Positions 12,801-24,761 of a stretch of 64,000 nucleotides of DNA are shown here, piece after piece (position 1 is the stretch's first letter; the number at the start of each line of letters is the position of its first letter). Origin of the DNA: Polydactylus sextarius (taxonomy: Eukaryota > Chordata > Actinopteri > Polynemidae); the NCBI GenBank assembly GCA_016801845.1, contig CM028908.1:22145047-22209046 (forward strand), in the 5' to 3' direction. The position numbers and the translations under genes are program-made. Below the pieces are notes generated by a model. The model saw only the letters and a program-made list of their open reading frames with translations, made no database searches and was not told the origin of the DNA.

Positions 12801-15800
12801 ATGTCCCTGTGCTGTTGGCTCACCCTGGTGGCTCTCGTCCCTTTGACTTTAGGCGTCAATCCTGGAGTAAAGGTCAAGCTAACAGAAAAGGGTCTTGAAT
12901 ATGGTAATTTTTGCTGCAAAAGTTTTTACTTTTAGTTGAAAATCACCAAATTTCATCATCAACATGTTTTGCTCTTTGTTAGGAAGGCAACTGGGAATGG
13001 CTTCCATTCAGCAGAAACTCAAATCCATCAAAGTCCCAGACATTTCAGGGAAACAGAAAGTGTCTCCTATTGGCAAAGTCGAGTACAGCTTGTCAAAGTA
13101 AGGCACCTCGACATTTAACATTCCTGTTGATTGTGTTAGAAAATGGGATCCACCTTTACAAACCAGCAGTTTGTTTATTCCAGTATGCAAATAATGGATG
13201 TGGGCTTACCAAAGTCTGCAGTGGGTCTTGTGCCGGGGACTGGTGTCAGACTTTCTATTAGCAACGCCTTCATCAGTCTGCACGGAAACTGGAGGGTCAA
13301 GTATCTCAGAATAATGTGAGTGAGAAAAGATCTTCTTATACACTACATCTAAACCCATTTAGTGATATCTCTGCTGCAGCAGTGACTCCTTTCTCTCCAC
13401 AGAAAGGACAAAGGCTCATTTGATCTGAGCGTGAAAGGACTCACTATCAGTGTAAGCATTGCCATCAAGAGCGATGAGACGGGCCGACCCTCAGTCAGTG
13501 CTGTGAACTGTGCGGCCACTGTAGGCAGCGCAAGCATCAAATTCCACGGCGGTGCCAGGTAAAACAAACCCTGCTGTGAAACACGCATTTGATTTGAACC
13601 CATGAAAGAGAACGCCAATGTCAATTTCCAGTTTCACTTGTCACGCCTGATGTGTTGCACATTTCTCTAATTCCTGTGGTTCCTGTTTGTTTCAGCTGGT
13701 TGTATAATCTCTTCAAAAACTTCATCGACAAGGCTTTGAGAAATGCACTGCAGAAACAGGTGAGGGGAAACCGGCCTTACAGCTACTGCAAGGGATGATC
13801 ACTTTCTTTTTCTAGGATTGTATTCACAACAGGGATGTGATTAGTGACCAAAACAACTGAACATTGCTGTCTTTGCAAGGTAGTTCAGTTTACCGTCTTA
13901 GATGCTACACATCCATCTGCCACTGGGTGTAGGCCCATTCTTTCTGCGCTAACGCCTGAATGCCTTTAAATAACAAGATGTCAAGTGAGACAGATGAACA
14001 TGAGATCGTGTCAAAAATGTGTCATATCTCCATTCAACCAGAGAAATTTGTAACAACATTCAGCACAAGCATATAGATGTTTCATGCTAGTAAAGCTAAT
14101 ATTAGCCACACTGGGCAGACCAATATGTTTCCAATTGATTATACTGATCTTATCCTTTTTATATAATGCGTGGCATCACACATTAAAAATAGAGTGATGT
14201 GCCATAGTACCAAAAGTAAATATCCTATATTCAAAATACTACACATAGGTACCAAAGTGTTTGCAGCAAATATGAAAACCAGATATACTAGTTGATGTCA
14301 TTGGGTTGGTATCACTGATGCACTTATGTGTAAAATGAATTTCACTGTGATGGACAAAGACTGCAGATACATTTTTCTGTTCTTACTGTTGCAGATCTGC
14401 CCTCTGGTGGCTGATGCAGTATCTGATATGAACCCTCAGTTGAAAACTCTCAATGGTAAAACTTCTTTGTATGAAATATGTTCATGTCAAATACTTGGAT
14501 GTTTCACTGCTGTTAAATAATTGAGTGACTGTCTACTTCACATCAGTCGTAGCCCAGGTGGATCAGTTCGCAGAGATTGAATATTCCATGGTGTCATCGC
14601 CCACAGTATCCAAAGCTTCCATAGATTTGAGCTTGAAGGTAAAAAGTTTTACTCCATTTTAGTTGCTGTACATATATACCAATCTGAAAGCCTTCACCTG
14701 TCTCTTCTTTTTCTGCACCTCAGGGTGAATTTTACAACATTGGGAAGCATCAGGAGCCTCCGTTCTCTCCCACAGCCTTTGGCCTGCCACCACAAATTGA
14801 CAAAATGTTGTACATTGGGTTGTCTGCATTCACTGCCAACTCTGCAGGCTTTGTCTACAACAGAGCTGGAGCCATCACCCTGAACATCACTGATGACATG
14901 GTGAGCTACCCCCTCCTGATTCCTTCATAACTATACTTTAATGATCTAAAACCTATTTCTTGCTCTATCATAACAGATTCCGCAAAGCTCTCCAATCCGA
15001 CTCAACACCAGGACATTTGGGACCTTCATCCCACAGGTGACAACCGTTTCATTCCTCTTCCATTTATCTAAAAGGAAACATAAACTTCCTCAAAGATTCA
15101 TCAGCTTTATCTATATATTATCAGATCGCCAGACGTTTCCCAGGTCTGATGATGAAACTGCTGGTAAAGACAACAAAAACTCCAATTATCACTTTTGACA
15201 TCAATAACGTAACCGTTCAGGCCTCTGCCACGGTGACAGCCTACGCCATTCAACTCAACGCAACACTTACCCCTCTCTTTGTCCTAAACTTGGTAGGTCA
15301 CACAGCAAGCGTGATAAAAAGCAAATGTTTGGTTTTAGAAAAGTACTGAAAGTTTCTTATCACACTATCTTTACAGGAGACAAGTGTCAGTGCTCAGATG
15401 TTTATCAGTGGGATGAGACTGGCTGGAGCTGTCAGCCTCAACAAGTGAGTTACAACAAAAATCACAACTTGGCTAAAAGGTCTTTGTTGAAGATGAAAAT
15501 AACAGTCTGATTTCTCATTTGCACAGAATGGATCTGACCCTGGAGACAAGTTACGTGGGAGATTTTCAGGTGAGAGATTAATTCAAACAGAAGTCACAGT
15601 ATTCACCATCAGTACCAACCCAACAAATTAAAGGCAATGTTAAACTGCAGGTCAGATCCCTCGACAGCATCCTGCACATGGTCCTCAAAGTGGTAGTGAT
15701 ACCGAAACTTAATGGTAAGTTTTTGTATTTTCAGTTTCAGCTCTCTGTACTAGTTACCACATCACATTAAGTATTAATTTCAAGCAGATGATACAGTTCC

Positions 15801-16645
15801 AATCTTTTTGCCTTGATGTACACCTTATCTTCACTGTGTTAAGTCTGCATGTTCTCCCCATGTCTCTGTGAGGTTCCTTTTAATAATCCAGCGTCCTCCC
15901 ACAATCCAAAGACATATAAACCAGGGTGTAACCTGCCGCTCTACCAGAGTCAACTGGGACTGACTCTAGTTTCCACTTACTACAGTGATCCTTTGAATTT
16001 GCATCCAGCACCATCACACTGACATTTTTCCTTTTATTGAAACATCTTGACAATGACTGGAAGAATTGCTGTGAAATTTTATGATTTATAGTAACTGTGA
16101 TTCCCTTTGTTTTTAACTGGTGCCATCATTGGATTTGATTCAAGTATAATTTTATCCGTTGTTTATTTTATGACTTGCCTACCTGCAAAAGAACATACCC
16201 CCAAAAAGAGAGAGCGAGAGAGCTTCTTTAAACATAATCCTTTAAAATAAAAAACCTTCTTTCAAAATATCAGAAAGACATGCTGTATTTTTATGGTTAA
16301 CTATTTTTGTGAAAAGCACTTTGAGTTGTATATGTTGTTAATTCAGTTGTGTATAACTGGAACAGTATTAATGATATTATTATATCTGTGACCAGTTTAC
16401 TAAAATGTGTATTTTTTTTCTTCGTAGTTCAACTTGCAAAAGGATATCCACTTCCTACAATTGGAAAGATGAAGCTTGTGAATGCTCAGCTTCAGGTCCT
16501 GAAGGTCAGAGACATGACGTTTGCTTTATGTTTTATACAAGAGGCATTTGAAATATGACTGCTAACACTGTGTTTGTTTGGGGTTTTTTTAATCTTTTTC
16601 CAGGACTACATGCTGATTGGGACAGATGTTCAGTTTAACGGTTAA
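12801..16645 (+). CDS. bpi: Bactericidal permeability-increasing protein / LPS-binding protein
   Basis: A secreted lipid-transfer protein of the BPI/LBP/PLTP family that binds bacterial lipopolysaccharide in innate immunity. Fifteen coding exons join in one frame (473 aa, the usual length): 12801-12903, 12983-13097, 13184-13315, 13403-13558, 13696-13759, 14395-14455, 14547-14638, 14724-14900, 14977-15036, 15125-15292, 15377-15444, 15527-15569, 15651-15714, 16428-16504, 16604-16645. A signal peptide (MSLCCWLTLVALVPLTLG) precedes the N-terminal barrel. Cys153 and Cys192 have the spacing of the conserved family disulfide. The C-terminal barrel carries the KGYPLPTIGKMKL-type motif and ends DYMLIGTDVQFNG. 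All introns are GT-AG. BPI and LBP cannot be told apart here, because fish usually have a merged BPI/LBP type. It converges on cdk5rap1. Confidence 0.95.
15838..15985 (-). repeat. Fragment of teleost dispersed repeat in bpi intron 13
   Basis: Reading ctgcatgttctccccatgtc, then cctcccacaatccaaagacat, then cagggtgtaacctgcc, this is the reverse orientation of the family seen at 9165-9537, truncated and diverged. It lies in the intron between coding exons 13 and 14. Confidence 0.6.
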
Positions 16646-17142
16646 ACTGCTTTCCTTGAAAGTCCCAAGATTCCTTTCTGCACCAGGACATGCAGTTACA
16701 AAGGAATACAGCTAAATTTCAATCACTTGACAGAACCACAAACATTATTGCTGACAATCCTGAGAATGCAGATGTTCAGTTTGCTTCCCATTTCAGATTA
16801 TATGTTTTATATTATTATCTTTTTAAATATGCACTCTGCCCATCTTTTTTCCTCGTATAAAATGTAGCTGTAAATGTAGATTTTTTACACACTGGGGTAC
16901 TGCAGTCCTGTCATGACTGGGCAGGAAGGGAATGAGATGGGATAGGAGGGGCAGGGGGTTTGCTGTCGCTACAATCATCCTTTTTGAAATCAAATTCTCC
17001 TTCTAAAGCAGATAACAGCACTTTCTGCTGCTGACTTGTGGCAAATTCTTTCTCAAAAAGTTTCTGACTTTGTAGCTTACAGAGCGTTTGTACAGATGTG
17101 CTGATAGCTAATGTTTTTCAGCCAGTTTGGAAAATCTCCCAA

Positions 17143-17170
17143 AACAAAAAAAAAAAAAAAAAAAAAAAAA
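17143..17170. repeat. A-run in bpi 3' UTR
   Basis: An uninterrupted run of about 28 A lies about 16 bp before the bpi poly(A) signal. Its proximity to the 3' end could cause internal priming in cDNA data. Confidence 0.85.
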
Positions 17171-17185
17171 GACTGTTGTGACATC

Positions 17186-17191
17186 AATAAA
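17186..17191 (+). terminator. Poly(A) signal of bpi
   Basis: AATAAA lies 541 bp after the bpi stop and is the first canonical signal in a suitable position before the opposing gene begins. Confidence 0.7.
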
Positions 17192-17227
17192 GTGCTACTG
17201 CTTAAAGCGAAACAAAACCCTGTTGTT

Positions 17228-17233
17228 TTTATT
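17228..17233 (-). terminator. Poly(A) signal of cdk5rap1
   Basis: AATAAA on the minus strand (TTTATT on plus) lies 138 bp beyond the cdk5rap1 stop. It is only 36 bp from the opposing bpi signal. Confidence 0.7.
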
Positions 17234-17370
17234 TACATAATCCAAACAGCTTTTGGCATGTTAAGCAGTTCAATATGACCAGCAGAACAGTGTGACGGAA
17301 AAAAATAAAAAAGTAACAGTTCCATTTTTTTTCTTCCCTATGGTGTCACCTTTGTCCATCAGCAGCAGGT

Positions 17371-20300
17371 TTAAATCATGGCTGTGTCTGAGGAAACGTG
17401 TCCTTCATCTCGACGTCTCAGCAGCGCCTCCTGCTGTGTTGCCATGTCTCTCAGCGAGCTGTGACTGACAGCTCGACCTCGCAGGCTCTGGGAGTTGGCT
17501 GACGAAATCTGCATTACAGACACAAAGGATCCAGTAATAAAATCTCCTGTAGTATAATGTATAATTATATATTTATATTATACACATAAATAAATACTTA
17601 AAACTCAACCTAATTACCTCTATGATATTAAATATTCTTGACTCTGAACCTGGTGTGTGTGCAGTCTCAGTCAGTTCATCATGTCACACACTGTGTGAAC
17701 AGTATATAGTACAAAAGTTCACAGCACAGTGTTGTTCCAAATCCAACACTGCCTTTGTCCACCAGAAATGTCAATTGGACACATTACTGTATAGTCATCC
17801 ACTAAATGAGAAATCTATAATCAGCTGCTTTGCTTACTTGACTTATATTTCCTTGATTTTGGTCCTTGTGCCATGTGACATGGAAAGGATGCCACTAACA
17901 ATGTGTTCCCCTTCTAGTTTTCTACATAGCCAAAATGGCCTCCTCTAAGATGAGCTGAGTGTCTCAATTTGCATACTTCCATACTATTTTGAGTGCATAA
18001 GTGCATTCGCACTGACAAGTATGGAAAAATGCAGTGTACTATTAGCACCCGGATGATGCACTAACGGTCAAAAACTTGAGTGTGGAACGATGGACACTTC
18101 TCACCCTCAGTGATCGTCGTCTCGGCTACGTAGCGGGAGGAGACGGACAAACGGTGGTGGTGTTGTAATCTCACCTCACATGGGGCCCACACAAGCAAAA
18201 TCTGGCACTAGTAAAACTTTCATTCTTAAATATAATTGAAAACAAGCCAGCAGATATCTTTGCGGGCGAAAATCACAGTCCAAATCAATGATTTACTGTA
18301 CTGTAAGTACATAGTGTATATAGTACACTACATGGACGTGTACCAACAGAAGTATCTGAATTGAAACACAATATTCCTACCAAGAGTTTTATTTTATTTT
18401 GTTTTTTGGCAGCCATGTCTGTCAGGCTGTAGTTGGAAGAACATTTAAAAAATGTGTACAGACTTTATAAACAGATCCCTACCTTCACCAGCACATAGTC
18501 CCCAGCACTGATCGGCGCCGTGTTGGCCTCTGTAGGCCCAACAGCAACTTCCTCTTTGGGGAAAATCACTTTCATGTTGCCATCAGCTCTCCCACACAGG
18601 TCCTGGACAGATTTTTTACTTTCCTGCATCAAAATGGAAGCCAGGGGATTAGTGGTGTTGCCTGGCAACAGGTTACACTAACCTGGTAGCAGCGTTTCAA
18701 AATTACCAATTCAATTTCTGTGGTGTTACATGAAATAATCAAACCCACCCCTCCCACCCATGTCCAACAAGAGTGTGTCTGATCATTCAGCCTCAATTTT
18801 CAATCATGTTGTCTGAAAAATTTGAATAAAATCTAAGTCCTTTTTCTGGAAAACAAACAAAAAAATAGTGTTTGGTTCTCTGTTAAACAAAAGTGTAATA
18901 TCTTTCAAGGCATTTTCCAAACCGCTTATTCCATGCAGGCTCAACGCAGGGTGGTGAATATAAAGCAACACTGTTTGTCACGTGTGCAGTACTCACTCCC
19001 TCCACCAGGACGAGCTGTGTGCTGCCAATAAGAGCAGCGTTGACCCTCGCTGCTTCCTCCCTGAAAACACTGATACACTCCTCCAGCCGCCGCTGCTTCA
19101 CCTCTGCCGGCACGTCGTCTCGGAGCCGGTGATACGCGTGAGTTTTCTGAGAGAGCAGTAAGAAGGAGACGAAGTTTAGAAAATACCAGCTCGGATTTTT
19201 TTATTTCTAAACTTAATTAAAACATACAGGAGCTCACCTTCCTCATGCTGTAGGCAAAAAGGAATCCCACGTTGTAGCCCACCTCTCTGATCAGAGACAG
19301 AGTCTGCTGGTGGTCGTCCTCCGTTTCACCACAGAAGCCTGAGATGAAGTCGCTGCTGAGGCTGACCCCTGACACACACACAAACACACACATTTCATTA
19401 AACAAAAAATTATTGGTTTAAGGGAATTAATTCCCAGGAAAAAATTGCATATTTATTAAGAATGTCTGGATTTCCTACCACAAATTAAACCTCAAAATTT
19501 TTCTATGTTTTTTTTAGACTTCTGTAACTGTGTGTTTTTCTTTTTCATTCTCCATAATGGATGAAGCCATATTTTTAATCAGGAAGCAGCTCTGTCAAAA
19601 GTGTCATGTCAGATATTTCCTTTGAAGTATCTGACATGACATTTTTATCATTGACACCGGCAGCTGTAAAGCTAATCCTGTTTAATTACCAAACCACTGG
19701 CAGGAGTATATTTATTGGGAATTTAACTATAAAACACACAGCTGTTTGAGTGTTTACCAAAGCAAACTGTATTTTATGGCTTTTTTTTATTATGCAACCT
19801 GTTTCAGTATAATTCTGACCCAATAATGTACAGATTCCTGACTATTTGCCACAGTGAACTGAATATATTAACCACAATTTTATAGAAAAAGATACAGAAA
19901 GGTGATAAATTAGAGAAAGAACCTGATTTCAGTGACTTACCTGGTATGATTCTCTTAATGTTCTGCACAAGATCAAGGTAAGCTTCTCTTGTGTAGCTGT
20001 AATTTATAAGACATTTTATTAGAACACTTGCTGACAGTTTAAGAGACTTTTCAAGCACCTTTGTGAATCGCTTTGAGTTTTAAGAAGAAGCGTTGTGGTC
20101 ACATACCCACGTCGCATTGCTTCCAGGACCTGGTTGCTCCCGCTCTGAGCTGGAAGGTGAATCTGCTTGCAAATGTTCCCTCGCTCGGCGATCAGATGTA
20201 AAACCTGTGAATATCAACAACAGTAACTGGTTCAGCAAGAGCTCAAACAGCCAAGAATTATAGACAGAAAATATACTGTGACAATTAAATATCAGCACTG

Positions 20301-22136
20301 GACTGAACCTATTTAAAAATTGCACCTCATCAGGAAAATCTTTGGGATGAGGCGACGTGAACCTGATTCTCATGTCAGGATCGATACGTGACACATGATC
20401 CAGCAGGTCAGAGAAACGCAGCCCTCCCTGTTTTGCTCGGTAAACCGTCTTAAAGCCCCGACTGAGCTGAGTCGGGTCTGAGCTACAGAACTGCTCCTCT
20501 GACGTATCTCTATAACTGTTCACATTCTGACCCAGCAACGTCACGTCCTTCACACCCTGAAGAAAACAACACAACACTGGTCAGAAAAGAACAGACAGAA
20601 CAGATCTAAACATCTCTAATTTAAGAACTGTTTAAGTTTAATTAAGTGATTACTATGGTCTTTTTATTGTCCTTTCCAATAAAATCTCTCAGTTATAACA
20701 TTGTCCCAGTTGGGTCAGAGCATGTCTACCTGTTATCTAAAGGAAACAGCTAAAGGAAAGTTCAGCACTGAGATTTGAACTCACTTGGTCCGATAGCATA
20801 CGAACTTCCTCAAGAATGGAGCTGACAGGCCGACTCCTCTCTCTGCCACGGGTAAAGGGAACAATGCAGTAGCTGCACATGTTGTCGCAACCTCTCATGA
20901 TCGACCTGCCGCAGCAAAAGACACGTAAAGTCATTAGAGGTCACATTAATTAAAAAATGCAGGGGGTTACTGCAGAATATGAGAACTGAATAATAGTAGT
21001 GGTGTCTAAAACAAACAACTTCCTCCAAAAACCACACTTACACAAAAGCACTCTTTCCCCACGGAGCATGGTGGACAGGCATGATGTCAGCGTAGGTCTC
21101 CTCCAATGACAACAGTACGTTGCTCACCTGATGACCTCCGTCTGCTACGGTCAAGAGTCGGGGAAGGTCGCGGTAGGCGTCTGGACCAGCGAGAACGTCC
21201 ACCAGCTTCTCCCGCTCCAGAAGCTCTGTCTTCAACCTCTCTGCCATACAACCTACAAAGACACATGCATTAATGTGTCTTTGTCGCCGCTGTGAGACAC
21301 TTATGAGTCAACTCACGTACCTAAAATCCCAATTTTCATTGGTGTGCGGGACTTTAACCGTTTCCTTTTCATGGCTGTTAGTTGTTGCAGTCTATTCCAA
21401 ATGGTTTGTTCAGCTTTTTCTCTGTTAGAAGAAAAATCAACTTTTTACAAGGTTTATATCACTGTTGCATAAAAAAAGCAGCCTTTAGATTCATCCACTG
21501 AGTTTTTTAAACATTATCTTACCTTATAGAGCATGTGACCAGAAGGACAACATCGGCCTGTAAGCACAAAGACATATTCAGTAAACTGTACTGGTAGAAG
21601 TGATATTATCTGTATGAATGAACATAAAATAAAAGCAGCAGTACCTCTTTTAAATCCACTGTGCGTTGATATCCCTTCCTCTGCAGTATGGACCAGGCTA
21701 TCTCTGTGTCATTTACATTCATCTGACACCCATATGTTTCAAAATACACTACAACAAAATCAAACAGTGGTTGAACAAGAATCACAATCAACAAGAATCA
21801 ACAATCAAGCATGTGTTTGATGTAAACATATGCTTTTTTCAAACATATGTACTAACCTCTTCTTGAATTCCCCATTTCCAAATCCTCAGAGAGATAACTA
21901 TCTGAGTGATCTTCATCTTTAGCAGGAAGTTTATTCACTGAAAATCCTTTGACGAAATCCTGAAAACTTGGACCAGAGGACAGCTGAGTCCTGAACTTGT
22001 CCACAGTCGTCCTCCTCTGTCTTGAAGCCACATTGGTTTTAGCTAAATCAGAACAATGTCTGTGTTGGCTGCACCTGACAGGGATCCGGAGTTGGTGAAT
22101 AGTAAACAAGGGTTTTAAAGTCCTGAAGTATTCCAT
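17371..22136 (-). CDS. cdk5rap1: CDK5RAP1, mitochondrial tRNA methylthiotransferase
   Basis: A radical-SAM enzyme that converts i6A37 to ms2i6A37 in mitochondrial tRNAs (MiaB family). Thirteen coding exons join to 598 aa (human 601): 21857-22136, 21645-21748, 21523-21557, 21321-21421, 21042-21252, 20785-20905, 20326-20556, 20107-20204, 19941-19996, 19238-19368, 18997-19146, 18483-18623, 17371-17508. The N-terminus is basic and hydroxylated (MEYFRTLKPLFTIHQLRIPV), like a mitochondrial presequence. The MTTase domain has the three auxiliary cluster cysteines Cys101 (TYGCQMN), Cys137 (VTCSIR) and Cys175 (LGCMAER). The radical-SAM motif CxxxCxxC is Cys250, Cys254, Cys257 (GCDNMCSYC). A C-terminal TRAM-like region includes GDYVLVK. 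No key residue is missing. It is tail to tail with bpi and divergent from ghrh. Confidence 0.96.
17950..18345. repeat. Possible nonautonomous DNA element in cdk5rap1 intron 12
   Basis: Runs such as gtgcattcgcactgacaagt, cacccggatgatgcacta, gaacgatggacacttc and atagtgtatatagtacacta resemble a MITE-like repeat common in percomorph introns. Terminal repeats are not clean, so this is pattern recollection rather than proof. Confidence 0.35.
19602..19641. repeat. 14-bp perfect inverted repeat in cdk5rap1 intron 9
   Basis: The arm 19602-19615 is the exact reverse complement of 19628-19641, around a 12-nt loop. It lies between the exons ending at 19941 and starting at 19368 on the minus strand. Confidence 0.8.
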
Positions 22137-23700
22137 GTTTTTAGCTAGTTAAGCTAAATTTAAGCTAACACAAGAAGCAAATGCTAACGCATTTAGCACG
22201 AACTGAACAACCGAGTTAGGTGCTGTTAGCTGCACATTTTGACATTTTGTCTTTCGAGTATTTTTTGTTTGTTTGTTTTAAAAATTAATGGCTGTAATAT
22301 GTTCCCAGCTCAGCTTGGCTGAATGTCATTCAAGCGCTCATGTCATGTGGAGCCAAAGATGTTTCATATAAAGAGGAATATCTCCATGTGTGTAAGAAAC
22401 GTCAGACTCCCGGAAACGCGCTTAAAAACCGAAATAAATACTGAGAATTATTTATTAAGACTTTATAAACACGGCTTAGAATTTCACTCAGACACATTTA
22501 AACATTTGGTCGATTAATCCTGTAACGCTATGTTAAACAAAAGTTTAGTACAATATTAGCCGCTCAGCAAAGGCGGAAATAAATAACACAGAAACCTCTT
22601 GCACCGCGGTTTCACCCTGTTACGTCAAACTTTACTGTCCGTAGAAACAAAAGAACATCAATTGAAACGTTCCGGGTAACGACAGCGTCATATTCAGCCA
22701 ATTCTTGAATTATTTTTGAAAACCTGAATATTAATTGGTGAGATATACAGTTCGCATTCATTTTCACGCTAATATTAAATTTCAGATCAAAATGAATGAT
22801 TAGATAATTTAATGATTTATTTAATTCTAAAGTAAGTCTTATAAATAGACTAATTATTTTTCATCAAAAGAAATACTAACACTTCTCAGCAACACCAGCT
22901 GGTAAATACATTTAATAATAATATAATGATAATAGGCGCAATATAAACACGTTTATGGATGGATAACTGTTGATTTAAATAGTTTGGTTTTTGAGAAAAA
23001 AATATTATTTATGCAATTTGTCATTTAAATCATGTGTAATAATAGATGTATTTAAAGGTGTTTGTGTTGCCGTTTGTTTTGTTTTTTTTTTTGTTTTGTT
23101 TTTTTCGACAAAACTATGAATGGAGGTCTAAATAGACACAAGACATTATTTTAGAGAACTTCAATCTAAGATAGAAGTAGAGATGGTAATGACTAATGTA
23201 ATGACTGTCAGACTGTAATCTCATCCTACAAAATGTATTATATTATTTTTGAACTTTTTTTTTTCCTGTATTCTGTATTTAATTATGTTTGAAATGCCAT
23301 TATGACACTAAAGTCCAGAGACAGAGAGAGAGCAAGAAATCCTCACCAATACTCTTTAATGCTGCTTTTATTTATTGTATTTATTTATCTATTTAGTATC
23401 TACCTTTGCTTACCGGTTTATCTGCTCATGTCATGATCATATTGGTTGTTATGTTATCTGTTTTCTAAGCACAAATGGAACAGCACCAACAATGTTATTA
23501 TATTTAATGTATAATGACAATAAAGGTTTTCTAAATCTGAGAGCAGAGAGAGGGAGACAGAGAGAGAGAGAGAGAGAGATCATGTGTGATGTGGGAGTGA
23601 CTGGGAGCTACAGGTTCAGTATAAACCGACCATGGATGCAGGGATGACACTCAGTACTGTTCCAGTGTCTGTTTTGTGCAGTCTTTCCTGGCAGTGAGCG
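22137..23700. other. Divergent intergenic region between cdk5rap1 and ghrh
   Basis: It should hold the cdk5rap1 promoter (22140-22700 has the higher CG content, including gttccgggtaacgacagcg near 22668). Poly-T and GTTTT-type runs lie at 23075-23105 and a GA microsatellite at 23558-23579. No coding exon is recognised. Confidence 0.5.
23558..23579. repeat. (GA)n microsatellite
   Basis: About ten GA units, just upstream of the presumed ghrh promoter. Confidence 0.8.
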
Positions 23701-23744
23701 ATGATGAGAGTGGAGGGCGCCGAATAAAGAGGAGCTGCAGGGAC

Positions 23745-23770
23745 ACTCAGAACTCACATAAAATATCACG
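23745..23770 (+). promoter_or_regulatory. Candidate 5' noncoding exon of ghrh
   Basis: A splice donor (cacg|gtaact) at 23770 lies 249 bp before the acceptor (cttctccag) that opens the ghrh start-codon exon at 24020. The left border is a guess from an AATAAAG TATA-like element at 23723. Confidence 0.3.
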
Positions 23771-24030
23771 GTAACTCTGGCAACTCATTATAAACATATT
23801 GAGAGTGTTTGTGTGATATCTGTGCTTTGTTTGTTTGTTTCAAACATTAAAAAAAAAAAAAAAAAAAGAAATTCAGTATACAACACATCTCTACCTGCTG
23901 CAACTTCAGTGCCTTCTGCAGAGGGACGACGCTGGTTGAGGGGAAAGTGTGGTTTCAGCGTTTTTTCTAATGTAATTTCTACTCCTGTCATTTATTCTCG
24001 CTGTCCTTCTCTTCTCCAGGACTAGCTGTG

Positions 24031-24706
24031 ATGATGGAGAAAGCTGCACTGCTGCTGTTTTGTTGCCTGGTCATGTCTTTATCAGGCTCCCCGCTCTACC
24101 CATCTATTAGGTAAGTCCTGACAGATTTACTGAAAATGTTCACATCTGTTTCGTTTCTATTGTTGCTGTGTTTTTTTGTTTGTTTGTTTGTTTGTTTGTT
24201 TTTTTAAGTTATTTTAAATGTCTGTGCTTGGTCAACTCTTGGTCAGCTGTTCTGATCTTTAGAAGTCTGGAGATATGAATGAAATACTTAAAACTTACTT
24301 AAATATTTTATCTTTATCTTATTATTTTCAAAAATCAATTATCTTAACATTTACAACAAAGAGATGAAGCTGTCACTGATGTGAGCTCATGGTTGAAAGA
24401 TAAAGACTTGATCTCAGTGTCAGAGCTAAAATATCGTCTATATCCATGCGTGCAGTGTTTAAATCTTTCGCTGGCTACTTTGCATCTTGTTACTGTGCCC
24501 TCTGTACTTGTTATGCTAAAAGGGGTCAAGATCTCTGAATTAGTCCCATTAGTGTTACATCCACACAATGCCCTGTGTCAAATGAGCAGAATTTGAGGAT
24601 TTCATTTTCTTTTTTTTTTTTTTAAACAAAATCTTTGTTGATTATCATCAGACTTCTTTGTTATAATTAAATCTCTCTCTGTTATGGGTGAAAAATCAAA
24701 TACATT

Positions 24707-24761
<55 letters not shown>

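Noticed and set aside
17622..17948. 108-codon open frame on the plus strand inside cdk5rap1 intron 12
   Set aside because: No homologue, no splice or poly(A) context, opposite in strand to the host gene, and Cys/Ser-rich composition looks random.
23788..24025. Open frames on both strands around the A18 run upstream of ghrh
   Set aside because: They cross a poly(A) run (Lys or Phe repeats) within the ghrh 5' intron and have no homologue.
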